From positions 62,001 through 126,000 of the forward strand of contig NZ_BJOC01000012.1 in assembly GCF_006540005.1 (NCBI RefSeq): DNA of 64,000 bases. The letters are read 5' to 3'. The position numbers and the translations under genes are program-made. This document shows positions 52,747-62,544 of the stretch, piece after piece. The stretch is from Halomonas halmophila (lineage in GTDB: Bacteria; Pseudomonadota; Gammaproteobacteria; Pseudomonadales; Halomonadaceae). Positions within the stretch are counted from its first letter, which is position 1, and each line of letters starts with the position of its first letter. Under the pieces are notes generated by a model that had not been told where the DNA came from, did no database searches, and saw only the letters and a program-made list of their open reading frames with translations.

Positions 52747-54057
52747 ATGACTGCGAACGTCACACATTCTGCCAGCGATACGGACCGGGCGACCGACATC
52801 GCGGATATCGAGGCCTACATGGAGCGTCTCGGCCTGGCCGCGCGCGAGGCGGCGACCGCCATGCGGCGCATCGACACGGCGGCCAAGGATGCCGCGCTCA
52901 ACGCCATGGCCCTTCATCTCGAGGCCTCTCGCGCCGAGGTGCTGGACGCCAATGCCCGTGATCTGGAAGCGGGCCGCCGCCATGGTCTGGACGCCGCCCT
53001 GCTCGATCGGCTGGCGCTGGATGATGCACGCCTCGACGCCATGATCGAAGGGCTCGGCCAGGTGGCCGCGCTGCCGGATCCGGTGGGGGAGGTCGATGGC
53101 CTGCGCTCCCGGCCCAGCGGCATCCAGGTGGGGCAGATGCGGGTGCCGCTCGGCGTGATCGGCATCATCTATGAATCGCGTCCCAATGTCACCCTGGAAG
53201 CCGCGAGTCTGTGCCTGAAGTCCGGCAATGCGTGCATTCTGCGCGGCGGCTCCGAGGCCAGGGAGTCCAACGCCGCTCTGGCCGAATGCATCGCTCGCGG
53301 CCTCGAGGAGGCCGGTCTACCTCGGGCGGCCGTGCAGGTCGTGGCCACCACCGACCGCGAGGCGGTCGGGCGTCTCATTGGCATGCCAGAATACGTCGAC
53401 GTGATCATCCCGCGGGGTGGCAAGTCGTTGATCGAGCGTATCTCCCGGGAAGCCAGCGTGCCGGTGATCAAGCACCTCGACGGGGTCTGTCACGTCTATA
53501 TCGATGCCACGGCCGATGCCGACAAGGCGCTGGCCATTGCCGTCAATGCCAAGACGCAGCGCTATGGCACCTGCAATACCATGGAGACACTGCTGGTCGA
53601 CGCCGCTGTGGCCGACGCCCTCTTGCCCCGTTTGGCAGCGGCCTATGCCGAACATGGCGTCGAGTTGCGTGGCTGTGAACGCACCTGCCGGACATTGTCG
53701 CAGGCGCTGCCGGCCAGCGAGGCCGACTGGGCGGCCGAGTATCTGGCCCCGGTGCTGGCGATTCGCGTGGTCGATGGGGTCGAGTCCGCGCTGGCGCACA
53801 TCGAACGCTACAGTTCGCGTCATACCGATGCCATCGTCACCGAGCATTATGGTCTGGCCCGGCGCTTCATGGCCGAAGTGGATTCCAGCTCGGTGATCGT
53901 CAATGCCTCGACGCGGTTCGCCGATGGTTTCGAATACGGGCTGGGTGCCGAAATCGGCATTTCCACCGACCGCCTGCATGTTCGCGGGCCGGTGGGCCTC
54001 GAGGGACTGACCACACGCAAGTATGTAGTGTTCGGGGATGGCCAGATTCGTGGCTGA
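52747..54057 (+). CDS. proA: Gamma-glutamyl phosphate reductase
   Basis: 436 residues, including an N-terminal Ser/Thr/Asp stretch of about 25 that is longer than in E. coli ProA (417). It has [19 protein letters not shown], the catalytic Cys in [15 protein letters not shown], and the C-terminal [13 protein letters not shown]. It reduces gamma-glutamyl phosphate to the semialdehyde in proline synthesis. The start at 52747 has AGGAGA about 11 bp upstream. nadD overlaps its end by 20 bp. Confidence 0.94.
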   Translation: MTANVTHSASDTDRATDIADIEAYMERLGLAAREAATAMRRIDTAAKDAALNAMALHLEASRAEVLDANARDLEAGRRHGLDAALLDRLALDDARLDAMIEGLGQVAALPDPVGEVDGLRSRPSGIQVGQMRVPLGVIGIIYESRPNVTLEAASLCLKSGNACILRGGSEARESNAALAECIARGLEEAGLPRAAVQVVATTDREAVGRLIGMPEYVDVIIPRGGKSLIERISREASVPVIKHLDGVCHVYIDATADADKALAIAVNAKTQRYGTCNTMETLLVDAAVADALLPRLAAAYAEHGVELRGCERTCRTLSQALPASEADWAAEYLAPVLAIRVVDGVESALAHIERYSSRHTDAIVTEHYGLARRFMAEVDSSSVIVNASTRFADGFEYGLGAEIGISTDRLHVRGPVGLEGLTTRKYVVFGDGQIRG

Positions 54058-54724
54058 GGCAAGCCGACCCCGCCGCATTGCCATGCTGGGAGGCACCTTC
54101 GATCCGGTGCATCTCGGTCATCTGCGCAGCGCGGTCGAGCTGCAGGAAGCGCTGGGCCTGGACCACCTGCACATGGTGCCTGCGGCACGTTCGCCGCTGC
54201 GCGACTCGCCCCAGATCGCACCGGAGGAGCGCCTGGCGCTGCTGCGTCTGGGCATTGGCGACACTCCAGGGCTGGTGGCCGATGCCCGCGAGTTCGGTCG
54301 TAGCGGGCCCTCCTACACGGCCGACACTCTGGCCGAGCTGCGCGATGCATACGGTGAGGCGGCGCGCCTGATCATGGTGCTCGGCCATGATGCCTTCATG
54401 CGCCTGCCTGAATGGCGCGATCCCTACCGCCTGTTCGAACTGGCCAACCTGGTGGTCATCGACCGCCCGGATCATGAGGCGCCCTCGCCGCAGGCTCTGG
54501 CTGAACTCCTGTCCGGCCGTGAGGTCGATGGGGTGGCCGACCTGATGGCGTCGCCGCACGGGCATCTGTTGCGTCTGACTCTGCCGTCGCGCATGGCCAT
54601 TTCGGCCACCGAGATCCGGCGCCGCCTGGCCGAGGGCGAGAGTGTGCGCTACCTGCTGCCCGAAGCCGTCGAGTCGCACCTGCTGGCGCACGGTCTGTAT
54701 CGATCGCGCTCGCGACCCCGGTAG
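54038..54724 (+). CDS. nadD: Nicotinate-nucleotide adenylyltransferase
   Basis: 228 residues. The nucleotidyltransferase motif [12 protein letters not shown] is near the N-terminus, and [17 protein letters not shown] is the second phosphate-site motif. It adenylates nicotinate mononucleotide in NAD synthesis. Its start lies inside the end of proA, as in Pseudomonas. Confidence 0.95.
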   Translation: MARFVAEASRPRRIAMLGGTFDPVHLGHLRSAVELQEALGLDHLHMVPAARSPLRDSPQIAPEERLALLRLGIGDTPGLVADAREFGRSGPSYTADTLAELRDAYGEAARLIMVLGHDAFMRLPEWRDPYRLFELANLVVIDRPDHEAPSPQALAELLSGREVDGVADLMASPHGHLLRLTLPSRMAISATEIRRRLAEGESVRYLLPEAVESHLLAHGLYRSRSRPR

Positions 54725-54863
54725 GGCGTGAGCGCCGGGCGGCCTGCGGCATGGTAGTCGGCGAAAATTCAGCCTTTGCGGCTCCCGGGGCACTGCCATG
54801 TGCTGCTCGAGCCGGTACAATGGTCGATCACATTTCCTGCTGACGAGGGCAGACGCGAAGGGT

Positions 54864-55235
54864 ATGCACAGCGACGCACTCAAGACTCTGGTGATCGATG
54901 CACTGGAGGAACTCAAGGCCCGGGACATCGTGCAACTCGATGTGTCTCGGATGACCAGCGTGACCGAGCTGATGGTGGTGGCCAGTGGTACCTCCAACCG
55001 CCATCTGGCGGCTCTCGCTGACAACCTGATCAAGACGGCCAAGGACGAGGGCGTGCCGCCTCTGGGTGTTGAAGGTGAAAGCGGCGCGGAATGGGTCCTG
55101 GTGGACCTTGGCGATGTCGTGGTGCACCTGATGATGCCCGACACTCGCGCCCTCTATGATCTCGAACGACTCTGGGCTGACCTGCCCACCGACGGCCTGC
55201 CGCGGCGCGAGGAAGAGGCGAACGGTACTTCATGA
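54864..55235 (+). CDS. rsfS: Ribosomal silencing factor RsfS
   Basis: 123 residues; MHSDALKTLVIDALEELKARDI at the N-terminus and GDVVVHLMMPDTRALYDLERLW at the C-terminus are diagnostic. It binds ribosomal protein L14 (uL14) and blocks subunit joining in starvation. GAAGGG precedes the ATG. It overlaps rlmH by 4 bp. Confidence 0.94.
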   Translation: MHSDALKTLVIDALEELKARDIVQLDVSRMTSVTELMVVASGTSNRHLAALADNLIKTAKDEGVPPLGVEGESGAEWVLVDLGDVVVHLMMPDTRALYDLERLWADLPTDGLPRREEEANGTS

Positions 55236-55699
55236 AGGTGCGTCTGCTGGCGGTGGGGACCCGCATGCCCGACTGGGTGACCCAGGGTGTCGAGGAGTAC
55301 CGCAAGCGCCTGCCGCGAGACTTTACCCTGGAAATCGAGGAAATTGCTCCCGGTGCGCGTGGCAAGAACGCCGACACGCGCCGTGCCATGGCCCAGGAGT
55401 CGGAGCGGATTCGGGCACGCCTCAAGGGCAATGAGCACATCGTTGCCCTCGAGGTGGGCGGCAAGGCCTGGAGTACCGAACAGCTCGCCGAGCAGGCCGA
55501 TCAATGGCGGTTCGCCGGCCGGGATCTGGTGCTGCTGGTTGGCGGCCCGGACGGGCTCGAGGCCTCGCTGTCGGCCGGGGCCGATCAACGCTGGTCACTC
55601 TCGCCATTGACCCTGCCGCATCCGCTGGTGCGCATTCTGCTGGCCGAGCAGTTGTACCGTGCCTGGACCCTGATGGTCGGCCATCCGTATCACCGTTGA
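55232..55699 (+). CDS. rlmH: 23S rRNA pseudouridine(1915) N3-methyltransferase RlmH
   Basis: 155 residues, SPOUT-family knot: LVGGPDGLE in the SAM site, the C-terminal LTLPHPLVRILLAEQLYRAW and a final HPYHR. It methylates pseudouridine 1915 in helix 69 on the 70S ribosome. It is coupled to rsfS by the ATGA overlap. Confidence 0.96.
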   Translation: MKVRLLAVGTRMPDWVTQGVEEYRKRLPRDFTLEIEEIAPGARGKNADTRRAMAQESERIRARLKGNEHIVALEVGGKAWSTEQLAEQADQWRFAGRDLVLLVGGPDGLEASLSAGADQRWSLSPLTLPHPLVRILLAEQLYRAWTLMVGHPYHR

Positions 55700-55732
55700 G
55701 CGACACCGCACGTTCCGAGGGCCCCTCCCAGC

Positions 55733-57646
55733 ATGCGTCAGCAACGCGACACCCTGAAGAATCCCCAACACGAGCTGCGGGTCTTTCGTATACGAGCGTT
55801 GATGGCGCTGGTGGTGGTGCTGTTGTTGACCGGCCTGCTGGGAGGGCGACTTTTCTATCTGCAGGTGGTTCAGCATGAGATGTACAGTACGCGGTCCGAG
55901 AAGAACCGGGTGCGTGTCGAACCGATCCCGCCGACCCGAGGCTTGATCTATGACCGCAATGGCAAGCTCCTGGCGGAAAATCGTCCTACCTACAATCTGA
56001 CGCTGGTACGCGAACGGGTCGATGATCTGGACGATACCCTGTCGTTGCTGGTCGATATTCTGGAGCTGCCCGAGGATAAAATCGAAGCTTTTCGCGAACG
56101 CTCCCGCCAGCGACAACGGCCCTTTCAGCCGGCACTGTTGATGAGTGATCTGACCGAGGAGCAGATTGCCCGGCTGGCGGTCAACCGTCACCGCCTGCCG
56201 GGCGTCGAGGTCGAGGCGCAGCTGCTGCGCTACTACCCGGACGCCAAGTTGATGTCGCATGTGCTGGGTTATGTCGGTCGAATCAATAGCGAGGAGCTCA
56301 AGAGTCTGGATAGTGGCAATTACGCCGCTACCCACTTCATCGGCAAGACCGGCGTCGAACGGCAGTATGAAAAGCAGTTGCACGGCGAGGCCGGCTTGCG
56401 CAAGGTGGAAACCAATGCCCTTGGGCGGGCCTTGCGCGAGCTCGATCATACCGACCCAAAGCCCGGCAAGGATCTGACGCTGACTCTGGACAAGCCCTTG
56501 CAGAAGCATGCCGTCGAACTGCTCGATGGCCGTCGTGGTGCCATTGTGGCCATCGCCCCTCAGACAGGCGGCATTCTGGCCATGGCCTCGGTACCCGGTT
56601 TCGACAGCAATCAGTTCGTTACCGGTATCGATGTGGCTTCCTACCAGGCCCTCCGCGAGGATCCGAACCTGCCCTTGTTCAATCGAGCCACTCGTGGCAA
56701 TTACCCGGCCGGTTCGACCATCAAGCCTTTCATGGCGTTTGCCGGCTTGCGTGAGGGAGTGATCACGCCCAGCGAGACCATCTATGATCCGGGGTATTAC
56801 CAGCTGCCCAACGATGATCGGCGCTATCGCAACTGGTTGCGCTGGGGGCATGGGCGTGTGGACCTGGAGCGTGCCCTGGAGGTTTCCAACAACACCTACT
56901 TCTATTCCCTGGCGCATGATCTGGGCATCGACCGTATTCACGACAACCTGGCGCGTTTCGGTTTTGGGCAGCGTACTGCCTATGATGTCTATGGTCAGAG
57001 CGCGGCATTGCTGCCGTCACGCGAATGGAAGCGGGAGCGCTTCGGCGAACCCTGGTATCCCGGCGAGACCCTGTCGGTCGGCATCGGACAGGGCTATCTG
57101 CAGATCTCTCCGCTGCAGTTGGCGACGGCTACGGCGGTGCTGGCCAATCGCGGTGACTGGGTTCAGCCCAGACTCGCAGCCGAAGTCGGTGATGAGCCGG
57201 TGCCCGTGGATCTGCCGGACACACCAGCGGATATTGAACTGACCCATGACCGTTGGTGGGAGGTGATCATTTCCGGCATGGAAGCCGTGATGTCCGGCAA
57301 CGAGGGCACGGCGCGGCGTTCCGGCGTCGGTCTCGAGTATCGCATGGCAGGCAAGTCGGGCACGGCGCAGGTGTTTTCGTTGGGCAAGAATGAAGAATAC
57401 AACGCTGAGGAGCTCAAGGAGCGGCTGCGCGATCATGCCCTGTTCACGGCCTTCGCGCCGGTAGAGGACCCGCAGATCGCGGTGTCGGTGATTGTCGAGA
57501 ATGCCGGTGGTGGCAGTAGTCATGCGGCGGGGCTGGCCCGCTCGATGACCGATTTCTGGTTGCTCGAGCGCAATGCCGGCAAGCCGCGAGAAGCGGCCGG
57601 TGCAGCAACCGAGTCGCCCTCGTCAGAGCAAGGAGATGCGCAATGA
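55733..57646 (+). CDS. mrdA: Penicillin-binding protein 2 (elongasome transpeptidase)
   Basis: 637 residues. One N-terminal membrane segment (about 21-42) is followed by the PBP dimerisation domain with IPPTRGLIYDRNGKLLAENRP. The transpeptidase has the Ser in YPAGSTIKPF, SNN in EVSNNTYF and KSGTAQV. It crosslinks peptidoglycan during rod elongation with RodA. It starts 33 bp after rlmH and overlaps rodA by 4 bp. Confidence 0.96.
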   Translation: MRQQRDTLKNPQHELRVFRIRALMALVVVLLLTGLLGGRLFYLQVVQHEMYSTRSEKNRVRVEPIPPTRGLIYDRNGKLLAENRPTYNLTLVRERVDDLDDTLSLLVDILELPEDKIEAFRERSRQRQRPFQPALLMSDLTEEQIARLAVNRHRLPGVEVEAQLLRYYPDAKLMSHVLGYVGRINSEELKSLDSGNYAATHFIGKTGVERQYEKQLHGEAGLRKVETNALGRALRELDHTDPKPGKDLTLTLDKPLQKHAVELLDGRRGAIVAIAPQTGGILAMASVPGFDSNQFVTGIDVASYQALREDPNLPLFNRATRGNYPAGSTIKPFMAFAGLREGVITPSETIYDPGYYQLPNDDRRYRNWLRWGHGRVDLERALEVSNNTYFYSLAHDLGIDRIHDNLARFGFGQRTAYDVYGQSAALLPSREWKRERFGEPWYPGETLSVGIGQGYLQISPLQLATATAVLANRGDWVQPRLAAEVGDEPVPVDLPDTPADIELTHDRWWEVIISGMEAVMSGNEGTARRSGVGLEYRMAGKSGTAQVFSLGKNEEYNAEELKERLRDHALFTAFAPVEDPQIAVSVIVENAGGGSSHAAGLARSMTDFWLLERNAGKPREAAGAATESPSSEQGDAQ

Positions 57647-58800
57647 GCAGGGTCGACCTGCCCATGGGAGGACGTGACGCCATGCGTTCGCCGCTCAGTG
57701 GCATGTCGCGGCGTCGCAGCATCTGGGAACGTATCCACCTGGATCCGTGGTTGCTCGGATTGTTGCTGGTCTTGATGCTGGCCGGCCTGGGGGTGCTTTA
57801 CAGTGCCGGAGGCCAGAGTCTCGACCTGGTCATTGGTCAAGCCTGGCGTTTTGGCGTGGCCCTGGTGGTCATGGTGGTGGTGGCGCAATTTTCCCCGGCG
57901 ACTCTGTATCGCTGGGCCTTGCCGGCCTATCTGGTCGGGGTGTTGATGCTGGTCGCCGTCGAGGTGATGGGTGACATGGGCATGGGCGCCCAGCGCTGGC
58001 TGGTCATTCCCGGCGTGATTCGCTTTCAGCCCTCCGAAATGATGAAACTGGCCATGCCGCTGGTCGTTTCGGCCTGGTTGTGTCGTCATCCATTGCCGCC
58101 CCGGTTGCGCGAGCTGGTGGTCTGCGTCGCCCTGGTGGGCGTGCCGGTGATGCTGATTGCGGGCCAGCCGGACCTTGGCACCTCCCTGCTGGTGGCAACC
58201 TCGGCGGTGTTCGTGATTCTGCTGGCGGGCTTGTCGTGGCGCATCATCTGCGCCCTGACGCTGATGATGGCGGCTGCCTTGCCATTGTTGTGGATGAACA
58301 TGCATGACTATCAACGTCAGCGGGTGCTGACGCTGCTCAACCCGCAAAGCGATCCCCTGGGAGCGGGCTGGAATATCATTCAGTCAACTACCGCACTCGG
58401 CAGTGGCGGGCTCTGGGGCAAGGGCTGGCTGCAGGGCACCCAGTCGCAGCTTGAGTTTTTGCCGGAACGCCATACGGATTTCATTGTCGCTGTGCTGGGT
58501 GAAGAGTTTGGTCTGGTGGGCATGCTGGTGTTCCTGCTGTTGTATCTGCTGATCGTCTGTCGCGGGCTTTGGCTGGCGAGTACTGCCCAGGAGACATTCG
58601 GTCGCCTGCTGGCCGGTAGCATCATTCTGACCTTTTTCATCTATGTCTTTGTCAACATCGGTATGGTCAGCGGTATCCTGCCGGTGGTAGGCGTCCCGCT
58701 GCCGCTGGTCAGTTTCGGTGGAACCTCCAGCGTGACCTTGCTGGCCGGTTTCGGTATTCTCATGGCGATTCATTCTCACCGCCGTCTGCTGCCACGCTAG
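57643..58800 (+). CDS. rodA: Rod shape-determining glycosyltransferase RodA
   Basis: 385 residues, SEDS family, about ten membrane segments. It carries GAQRWLVIPGVIRFQPSEMMKLA, the key Asp in GQPDLGTSLLVA, and FLPERHTDFIVAVLGEEFG. It polymerises lipid II into glycan strands with PBP2. The N-terminal 30 residues are an extra hydrophilic stretch. It follows mrdA directly. Confidence 0.95.
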   Translation: MSRVDLPMGGRDAMRSPLSGMSRRRSIWERIHLDPWLLGLLLVLMLAGLGVLYSAGGQSLDLVIGQAWRFGVALVVMVVVAQFSPATLYRWALPAYLVGVLMLVAVEVMGDMGMGAQRWLVIPGVIRFQPSEMMKLAMPLVVSAWLCRHPLPPRLRELVVCVALVGVPVMLIAGQPDLGTSLLVATSAVFVILLAGLSWRIICALTLMMAAALPLLWMNMHDYQRQRVLTLLNPQSDPLGAGWNIIQSTTALGSGGLWGKGWLQGTQSQLEFLPERHTDFIVAVLGEEFGLVGMLVFLLLYLLIVCRGLWLASTAQETFGRLLAGSIILTFFIYVFVNIGMVSGILPVVGVPLPLVSFGGTSSVTLLAGFGILMAIHSHRRLLPR

Positions 58801-58837
58801 ACAGCAGGCCGGTCAAGAATTCTAGGGAGACAACAGG

Positions 58838-59893
58838 ATGACCGGGATGTCGCGACGCTTGAAATGGGCCTGGTTGGCCGGAGGCTGTCTGGTGGTGTCC
58901 TGCGCCACGGCTTCGGCCGCCGATTTCGAACCGCGCCAGGGCGATGTCAAGGCGCTGGTCGACGAGGTCAGTGCCCGAGGCGTTGACCGAGCCTGGCTGG
59001 AAGACGCCATGCAGCAGGCCGAATATCGTCAGGGGGTGCTGGATGCCATGTCCGGCGCCGCCGAATACCACATGGTGTGGCACGAATATCGGGATATCTT
59101 CCTCGATGCCGAGCGCATCGCTAACGGTGTGCGCTTCATTGAGTCGCATCAGGACGCCTTCGAGCGCGTGCAGCGCGAGTACGGGGTGCCGGTTGAGGTC
59201 GTGGCAGCCGTACTGGGCGTCGAAACGCGTTATGGCAAGGTGAAGGGTGATCACCGGGTTCTGGATTCGCTCTCGACCCTGGCCTTTCACCATGAGTCCC
59301 GCGGAAGCTTCTTCCGTGGCGAGCTGGCGGCTTTTCTGGAGATTGCCTATGAGCAAGGGGTAGAGCCGGGGGCACTCGAAGGTTCCTATGCTGGTGCCAT
59401 GGGCTACCCACAGTTCATCCCCACCAGTTATCGCGCCTATGCCGTGGATTTCAACGACGATGGCGCACGCAACCTGTGGACGGATCCGGTCGACGCCATC
59501 GGCAGTATCGGCAACTACTTTGCCGAGCACCGCTGGCTGGCTGGAGGAGCGATCTATCAGGATGCCCGGGGCCCGGCCAAGGTGCCCGCTTCGATCGAGT
59601 TCAATCAGGCGCAAAAGCCTTACGCCTCGGTGGCGGATCTGCGGGCAGCAGGTATCGAGCCCCAGGGGCCGGTGGCGGAGGGTACCAGCGTCATACCGCT
59701 GGCCCTGGAACAGGCCGATGGCAGCATCGACTATCGCCTGGGCCTGGACAACTTCTATGTGATTACCCGCTATAACCACAGTTACCTGTATGCCATGGCG
59801 GTCACCGAACTGGCGGAGGCCATCGCCGAGAAGCGTGGCGAGCCGGATGGTTGGTTCGAAGCGACCGCCTTCGAGCCTGAGGAGCGTCCATGA
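58838..59893 (+). CDS. mltB: Lytic murein transglycosylase B
   Basis: 351 residues. The catalytic Glu is in VLGVETRYGKVKGDHRVLDSLSTLAF, and the family motifs SYAGAMGYPQFIPTSYRAYAVDFNDDG are present. It cleaves the glycan with 1,6-anhydro ends in the periplasm. The signal peptide is ambiguous: VVSC is a possible lipobox, while TASA|AD is a good type I cleavage site. Its stop overlaps the rlpA start. Confidence 0.94.
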   Translation: MTGMSRRLKWAWLAGGCLVVSCATASAADFEPRQGDVKALVDEVSARGVDRAWLEDAMQQAEYRQGVLDAMSGAAEYHMVWHEYRDIFLDAERIANGVRFIESHQDAFERVQREYGVPVEVVAAVLGVETRYGKVKGDHRVLDSLSTLAFHHESRGSFFRGELAAFLEIAYEQGVEPGALEGSYAGAMGYPQFIPTSYRAYAVDFNDDGARNLWTDPVDAIGSIGNYFAEHRWLAGGAIYQDARGPAKVPASIEFNQAQKPYASVADLRAAGIEPQGPVAEGTSVIPLALEQADGSIDYRLGLDNFYVITRYNHSYLYAMAVTELAEAIAEKRGEPDGWFEATAFEPEERP

Positions 59894-60798
59894 AGTCGAG
59901 GTGGAGTGTCGTCTGTGCCGGGTTACTGCTGGCAGGCTGTGCCAGTGATGGCGGACAGCAGCCGCCGCCCGCGGGGCAGGCAAGCCAGACAGCGGCCGAG
60001 GATACCGCCGGGGGCCGCTATGCCATGTCCAGCGATGCCTACCCTCAACAGCCGCCGGACGTTAGCCAGGTGCCCGATGCCGTGCCGCGCCCCGAACCCT
60101 TGTCCCGGGCCGGTAACAGCTCTCATTATGAAGTCTGGGGCAAGACCTATCGAGTGCTGTCGGATGCCAACGGCTATGAGCGCATCGGAACGGCTTCCTG
60201 GTATGGCAAGAAATTTCATGGGTACGCCACTGCGAATGGTGAGATCTATGACATGTACAAGATGAGCGCGGCGCATCGAACCCTGCCGTTACCGACCTTT
60301 GCGCGAGTCACCAACCTCGATAACGGGCGCTCGGTGATCGTGCGCGTCAATGACCGCGGCCCCTTCCATAGCAAGCGGGTAATTGACCTGTCCTATGCTG
60401 CGGCCTCACGACTGGATATCGTCGATGAAGGTACCGGGCGGGTCAAAGTCGAAGCCATCGACCCCGCAGTGTGGCAGGCCCGTCACGGTGGTGGGGCGCC
60501 TGACGCAAAGCCGGCTGCGACATCGAGCGCCTCCAGTTCCGCTGCTGTTGCTGAGCCATCGCAGGGAGCACAGCCGGTCTATCTACAAGTGGCCGCCCTG
60601 AGCTCGGCCGGCAGTGCCCAGGCGCTCAAGGCCCGCCTGGAAGGCCGCCTATCACGGCCGGTCCGGGTCGCTGGCGCCGAGGATCTGTATCGCGTCCAGG
60701 TCGGCCCCTTGCAACACGCCAACCAGGTGAGAGCCATGCGTGGCCGGTTAAGCCGCGCCGGCTTTGACCATACCTTTATCGTCGATGATGCCGAGTAA
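59890..60798 (+). CDS. rlpA: RlpA septal lytic transglycosylase (lipoprotein, SPOR domain)
   Basis: 302 residues. The lipobox LAGC (Cys17) is followed by a low-complexity linker, the double-psi barrel with GTASWYGKKFHGYATANGE and RVNDRGPFHSKRVIDLSYAAA, a Ser/Ala-rich linker and a C-terminal SPOR domain (about 228-300). It cleaves denuded glycan at the septum in Pseudomonas. It overlaps mltB by 4 bp. Confidence 0.94.
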   Translation: MKSRWSVVCAGLLLAGCASDGGQQPPPAGQASQTAAEDTAGGRYAMSSDAYPQQPPDVSQVPDAVPRPEPLSRAGNSSHYEVWGKTYRVLSDANGYERIGTASWYGKKFHGYATANGEIYDMYKMSAAHRTLPLPTFARVTNLDNGRSVIVRVNDRGPFHSKRVIDLSYAAASRLDIVDEGTGRVKVEAIDPAVWQARHGGGAPDAKPAATSSASSSAAVAEPSQGAQPVYLQVAALSSAGSAQALKARLEGRLSRPVRVAGAEDLYRVQVGPLQHANQVRAMRGRLSRAGFDHTFIVDDAE

Positions 60799-60851
60799 TC
60801 GGCACCCCCACAAATGTCCATCCAGTGATGCACCCGAAGAGATTTTCCTCC

Positions 60852-62105
60852 ATGAAAGTGACGTGCTCGTTTTCGTTCCGTCGTGTGATGCCGGCCTTGC
60901 TGGCATGCTGGTCGCTGATCGCCATGCCGGTACAGGCCCAGGAGACATCGCCGTCTCCGCAACCTCAGCCGCAACCTCAGCCGCAACCCCAGGCGCAGCC
61001 GCAGCCGCAGACCATGATTCCTTCGCCCCCGCGCCTGGCAGCAGAGTCCTGGATCCTGATGGATGCCGGCAGTGGTCGTATCCTGGCGCAGCACAATCCT
61101 GACGAGCGTCTGCCGCCGGCCAGCCTGACCAAGCTCATGACGGCCTATCTGGTCGAGCGCGAGCTCAACCGTGGGAACATTTCTTCCGACGACCAGGTAC
61201 CGATCAGTGAGAAGGCCTGGCGCACCGGGGGCTCGAAGATGTTCATCGAGGTCGGGGATCGAGTACCGGTCAGTCGACTGCTGAGGGGCATCATCATTGT
61301 CTCCGGCAATGATGCCAGTGTCGCCATGGCCGAGTATCTGGCCGGAGGTGTCAAGCCGTTCGCCGATATCATGAACCAGCATGCCGCACGTCTGGGCATG
61401 GAGAATACCCACTTCGTCAACCCCACGGGCTTGCCGCACGAGAACCATTACTCATCGGCTCGTGACCTGGCGTTGCTGTCGCGTCACATCATCAATGACT
61501 ACCCCAAGCACTATGCGATCTACAGCCAAAAGCAGTTCACCTATGGCGGCATCGAGCAGCCCAATCGCAACCGCCTTCTGTGGCGTTCCAGCTCGGTGGA
61601 TGGGCTGAAGACTGGCTGGACCGAGGCGGCGGGCTATTGCCTGGTGGCCTCGTCCAAGCGCGAAGATATGCGCCTGATTTCGGTGGTCATGGGCACGGCA
61701 TCACCCGAGGCGCGGGTCCAGGAGAGTCAGAAGCTGCTCAGTTATGGCTTTCGTTATTTCGAGACCCTGAAGCTGTATGACAAGGGGGCTGTCCTCAACA
61801 CCACACGCGTCTGGGAAGGCGACAAGGATGAGCTGAAGATTGGCGTCGACGAGAATGTCTTCATGACGGTCCCTCGTAATCGCAACCAGGAATTGACTGC
61901 CAAGCTGGATATTCGCAAGGGACTGACGGCGCCGATCAGTGCCGGGGAGGTCGTTGGCCGCATGGAGGTGCGCCTGGGTGATGAAGTCGTCGGTGAGCGC
62001 GATCTGCTGGCGCTCGAGGAGGTCCAGAAGGGAGGCTTCTTCAAGCGCATGATCGACAAGGTCCAGCGCTTCTTCTCCGAGCTGTGGAGTGGCTGGTTCG
62101 GTTGA
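60852..62105 (+). CDS. dacA: D-alanyl-D-alanine carboxypeptidase (PBP5/6 type) with Pro-Gln linker
   Basis: 417 residues. A signal peptide (about 1-30) is followed by a Pro-Gln repeat (about 36-53), not seen in E. coli PBP5. The penicillin-binding domain has SLTKLM (Ser91, Lys94), SGN (151-153) and KTG (253-255), and the protein ends in an amphipathic membrane-binding helix. It trims pentapeptides in the periplasm. ATG 60852 follows GAAGAGA at about 10 bp; ATG 60828 and GTG 60825 also exist. Confidence 0.92.
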   Translation: MKVTCSFSFRRVMPALLACWSLIAMPVQAQETSPSPQPQPQPQPQPQAQPQPQTMIPSPPRLAAESWILMDAGSGRILAQHNPDERLPPASLTKLMTAYLVERELNRGNISSDDQVPISEKAWRTGGSKMFIEVGDRVPVSRLLRGIIIVSGNDASVAMAEYLAGGVKPFADIMNQHAARLGMENTHFVNPTGLPHENHYSSARDLALLSRHIINDYPKHYAIYSQKQFTYGGIEQPNRNRLLWRSSSVDGLKTGWTEAAGYCLVASSKREDMRLISVVMGTASPEARVQESQKLLSYGFRYFETLKLYDKGAVLNTTRVWEGDKDELKIGVDENVFMTVPRNRNQELTAKLDIRKGLTAPISAGEVVGRMEVRLGDEVVGERDLLALEEVQKGGFFKRMIDKVQRFFSELWSGWFG

Positions 62106-62131
62106 CCGCGTGTGACGCATCTTTCTTCGCG

Positions 62132-62170
62132 GACTCCGGCAGGCGCCGATGATCGGCGCCTGCCGGAGTC
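62132..62170 (+). terminator. 18-bp perfect-stem hairpin after the carboxypeptidase gene
   Basis: GACTCCGGCAGGCGCCGA and TCGGCGCCTGCCGGAGTC pair perfectly around TGA. The following bases, TTGGTGG, are T-poor but give the -35 of the next promoter. It may end or weaken read-through into ybeD-lipB. Confidence 0.75.
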
Positions 62171-62199
62171 TTGGTGGTGAAGCGGCGCTGGCGTAGAAT
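62171..62199 (+). promoter_or_regulatory. ybeD-lipB promoter
   Basis: TTGGTG (62171-62176), a 17-bp spacer and TAGAAT (62194-62199) lie 29 bp before the ybeD start, directly after the hairpin. Confidence 0.72.
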
Positions 62200-62228
62200 G
62201 GGGGAAGATACTTCCACTCAGGTGCGGG

Positions 62229-62543
62229 ATGAACGACAAGACCCGACGCGATCTGCGTCAAGCCAACCAGACGACCACACAGGCCGAACCACCGAAAATC
62301 ACCTTCCCCTGCGACTATCCGATCAAGGTGGTGGGCGATGCCGTGGAAGGGTTTGTCGATATGGTCCGCGCGACCGTGTCACGCCATGACCCGTCCTTCG
62401 ATCCGCAGCGCATCGAGGTTATCGACAGTCGCAACGGCCGCTTCCAGTCCGTGCGTTTCACCATCCGGGCCACCGGCGAGGAGCAGCTCAAGGCGCTGTT
62501 TCATGAGTTGAAGGCCAGTGGCCTCGTCCATATGGTGGTGTGA
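62229..62543 (+). CDS. ybeD: YbeD (DUF493) family protein
   Basis: 104 residues. The ACT-like small domain has [24 protein letters not shown] and [23 protein letters not shown]. It lies in the conserved place between the carboxypeptidase gene and lipB. A possible role in lipoate or stress control is known only from context; the function is unproven. Confidence 0.92.
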   Translation: MNDKTRRDLRQANQTTTQAEPPKITFPCDYPIKVVGDAVEGFVDMVRATVSRHDPSFDPQRIEVIDSRNGRFQSVRFTIRATGEEQLKALFHELKASGLVHMVV

Positions 62544-62544
62544 C

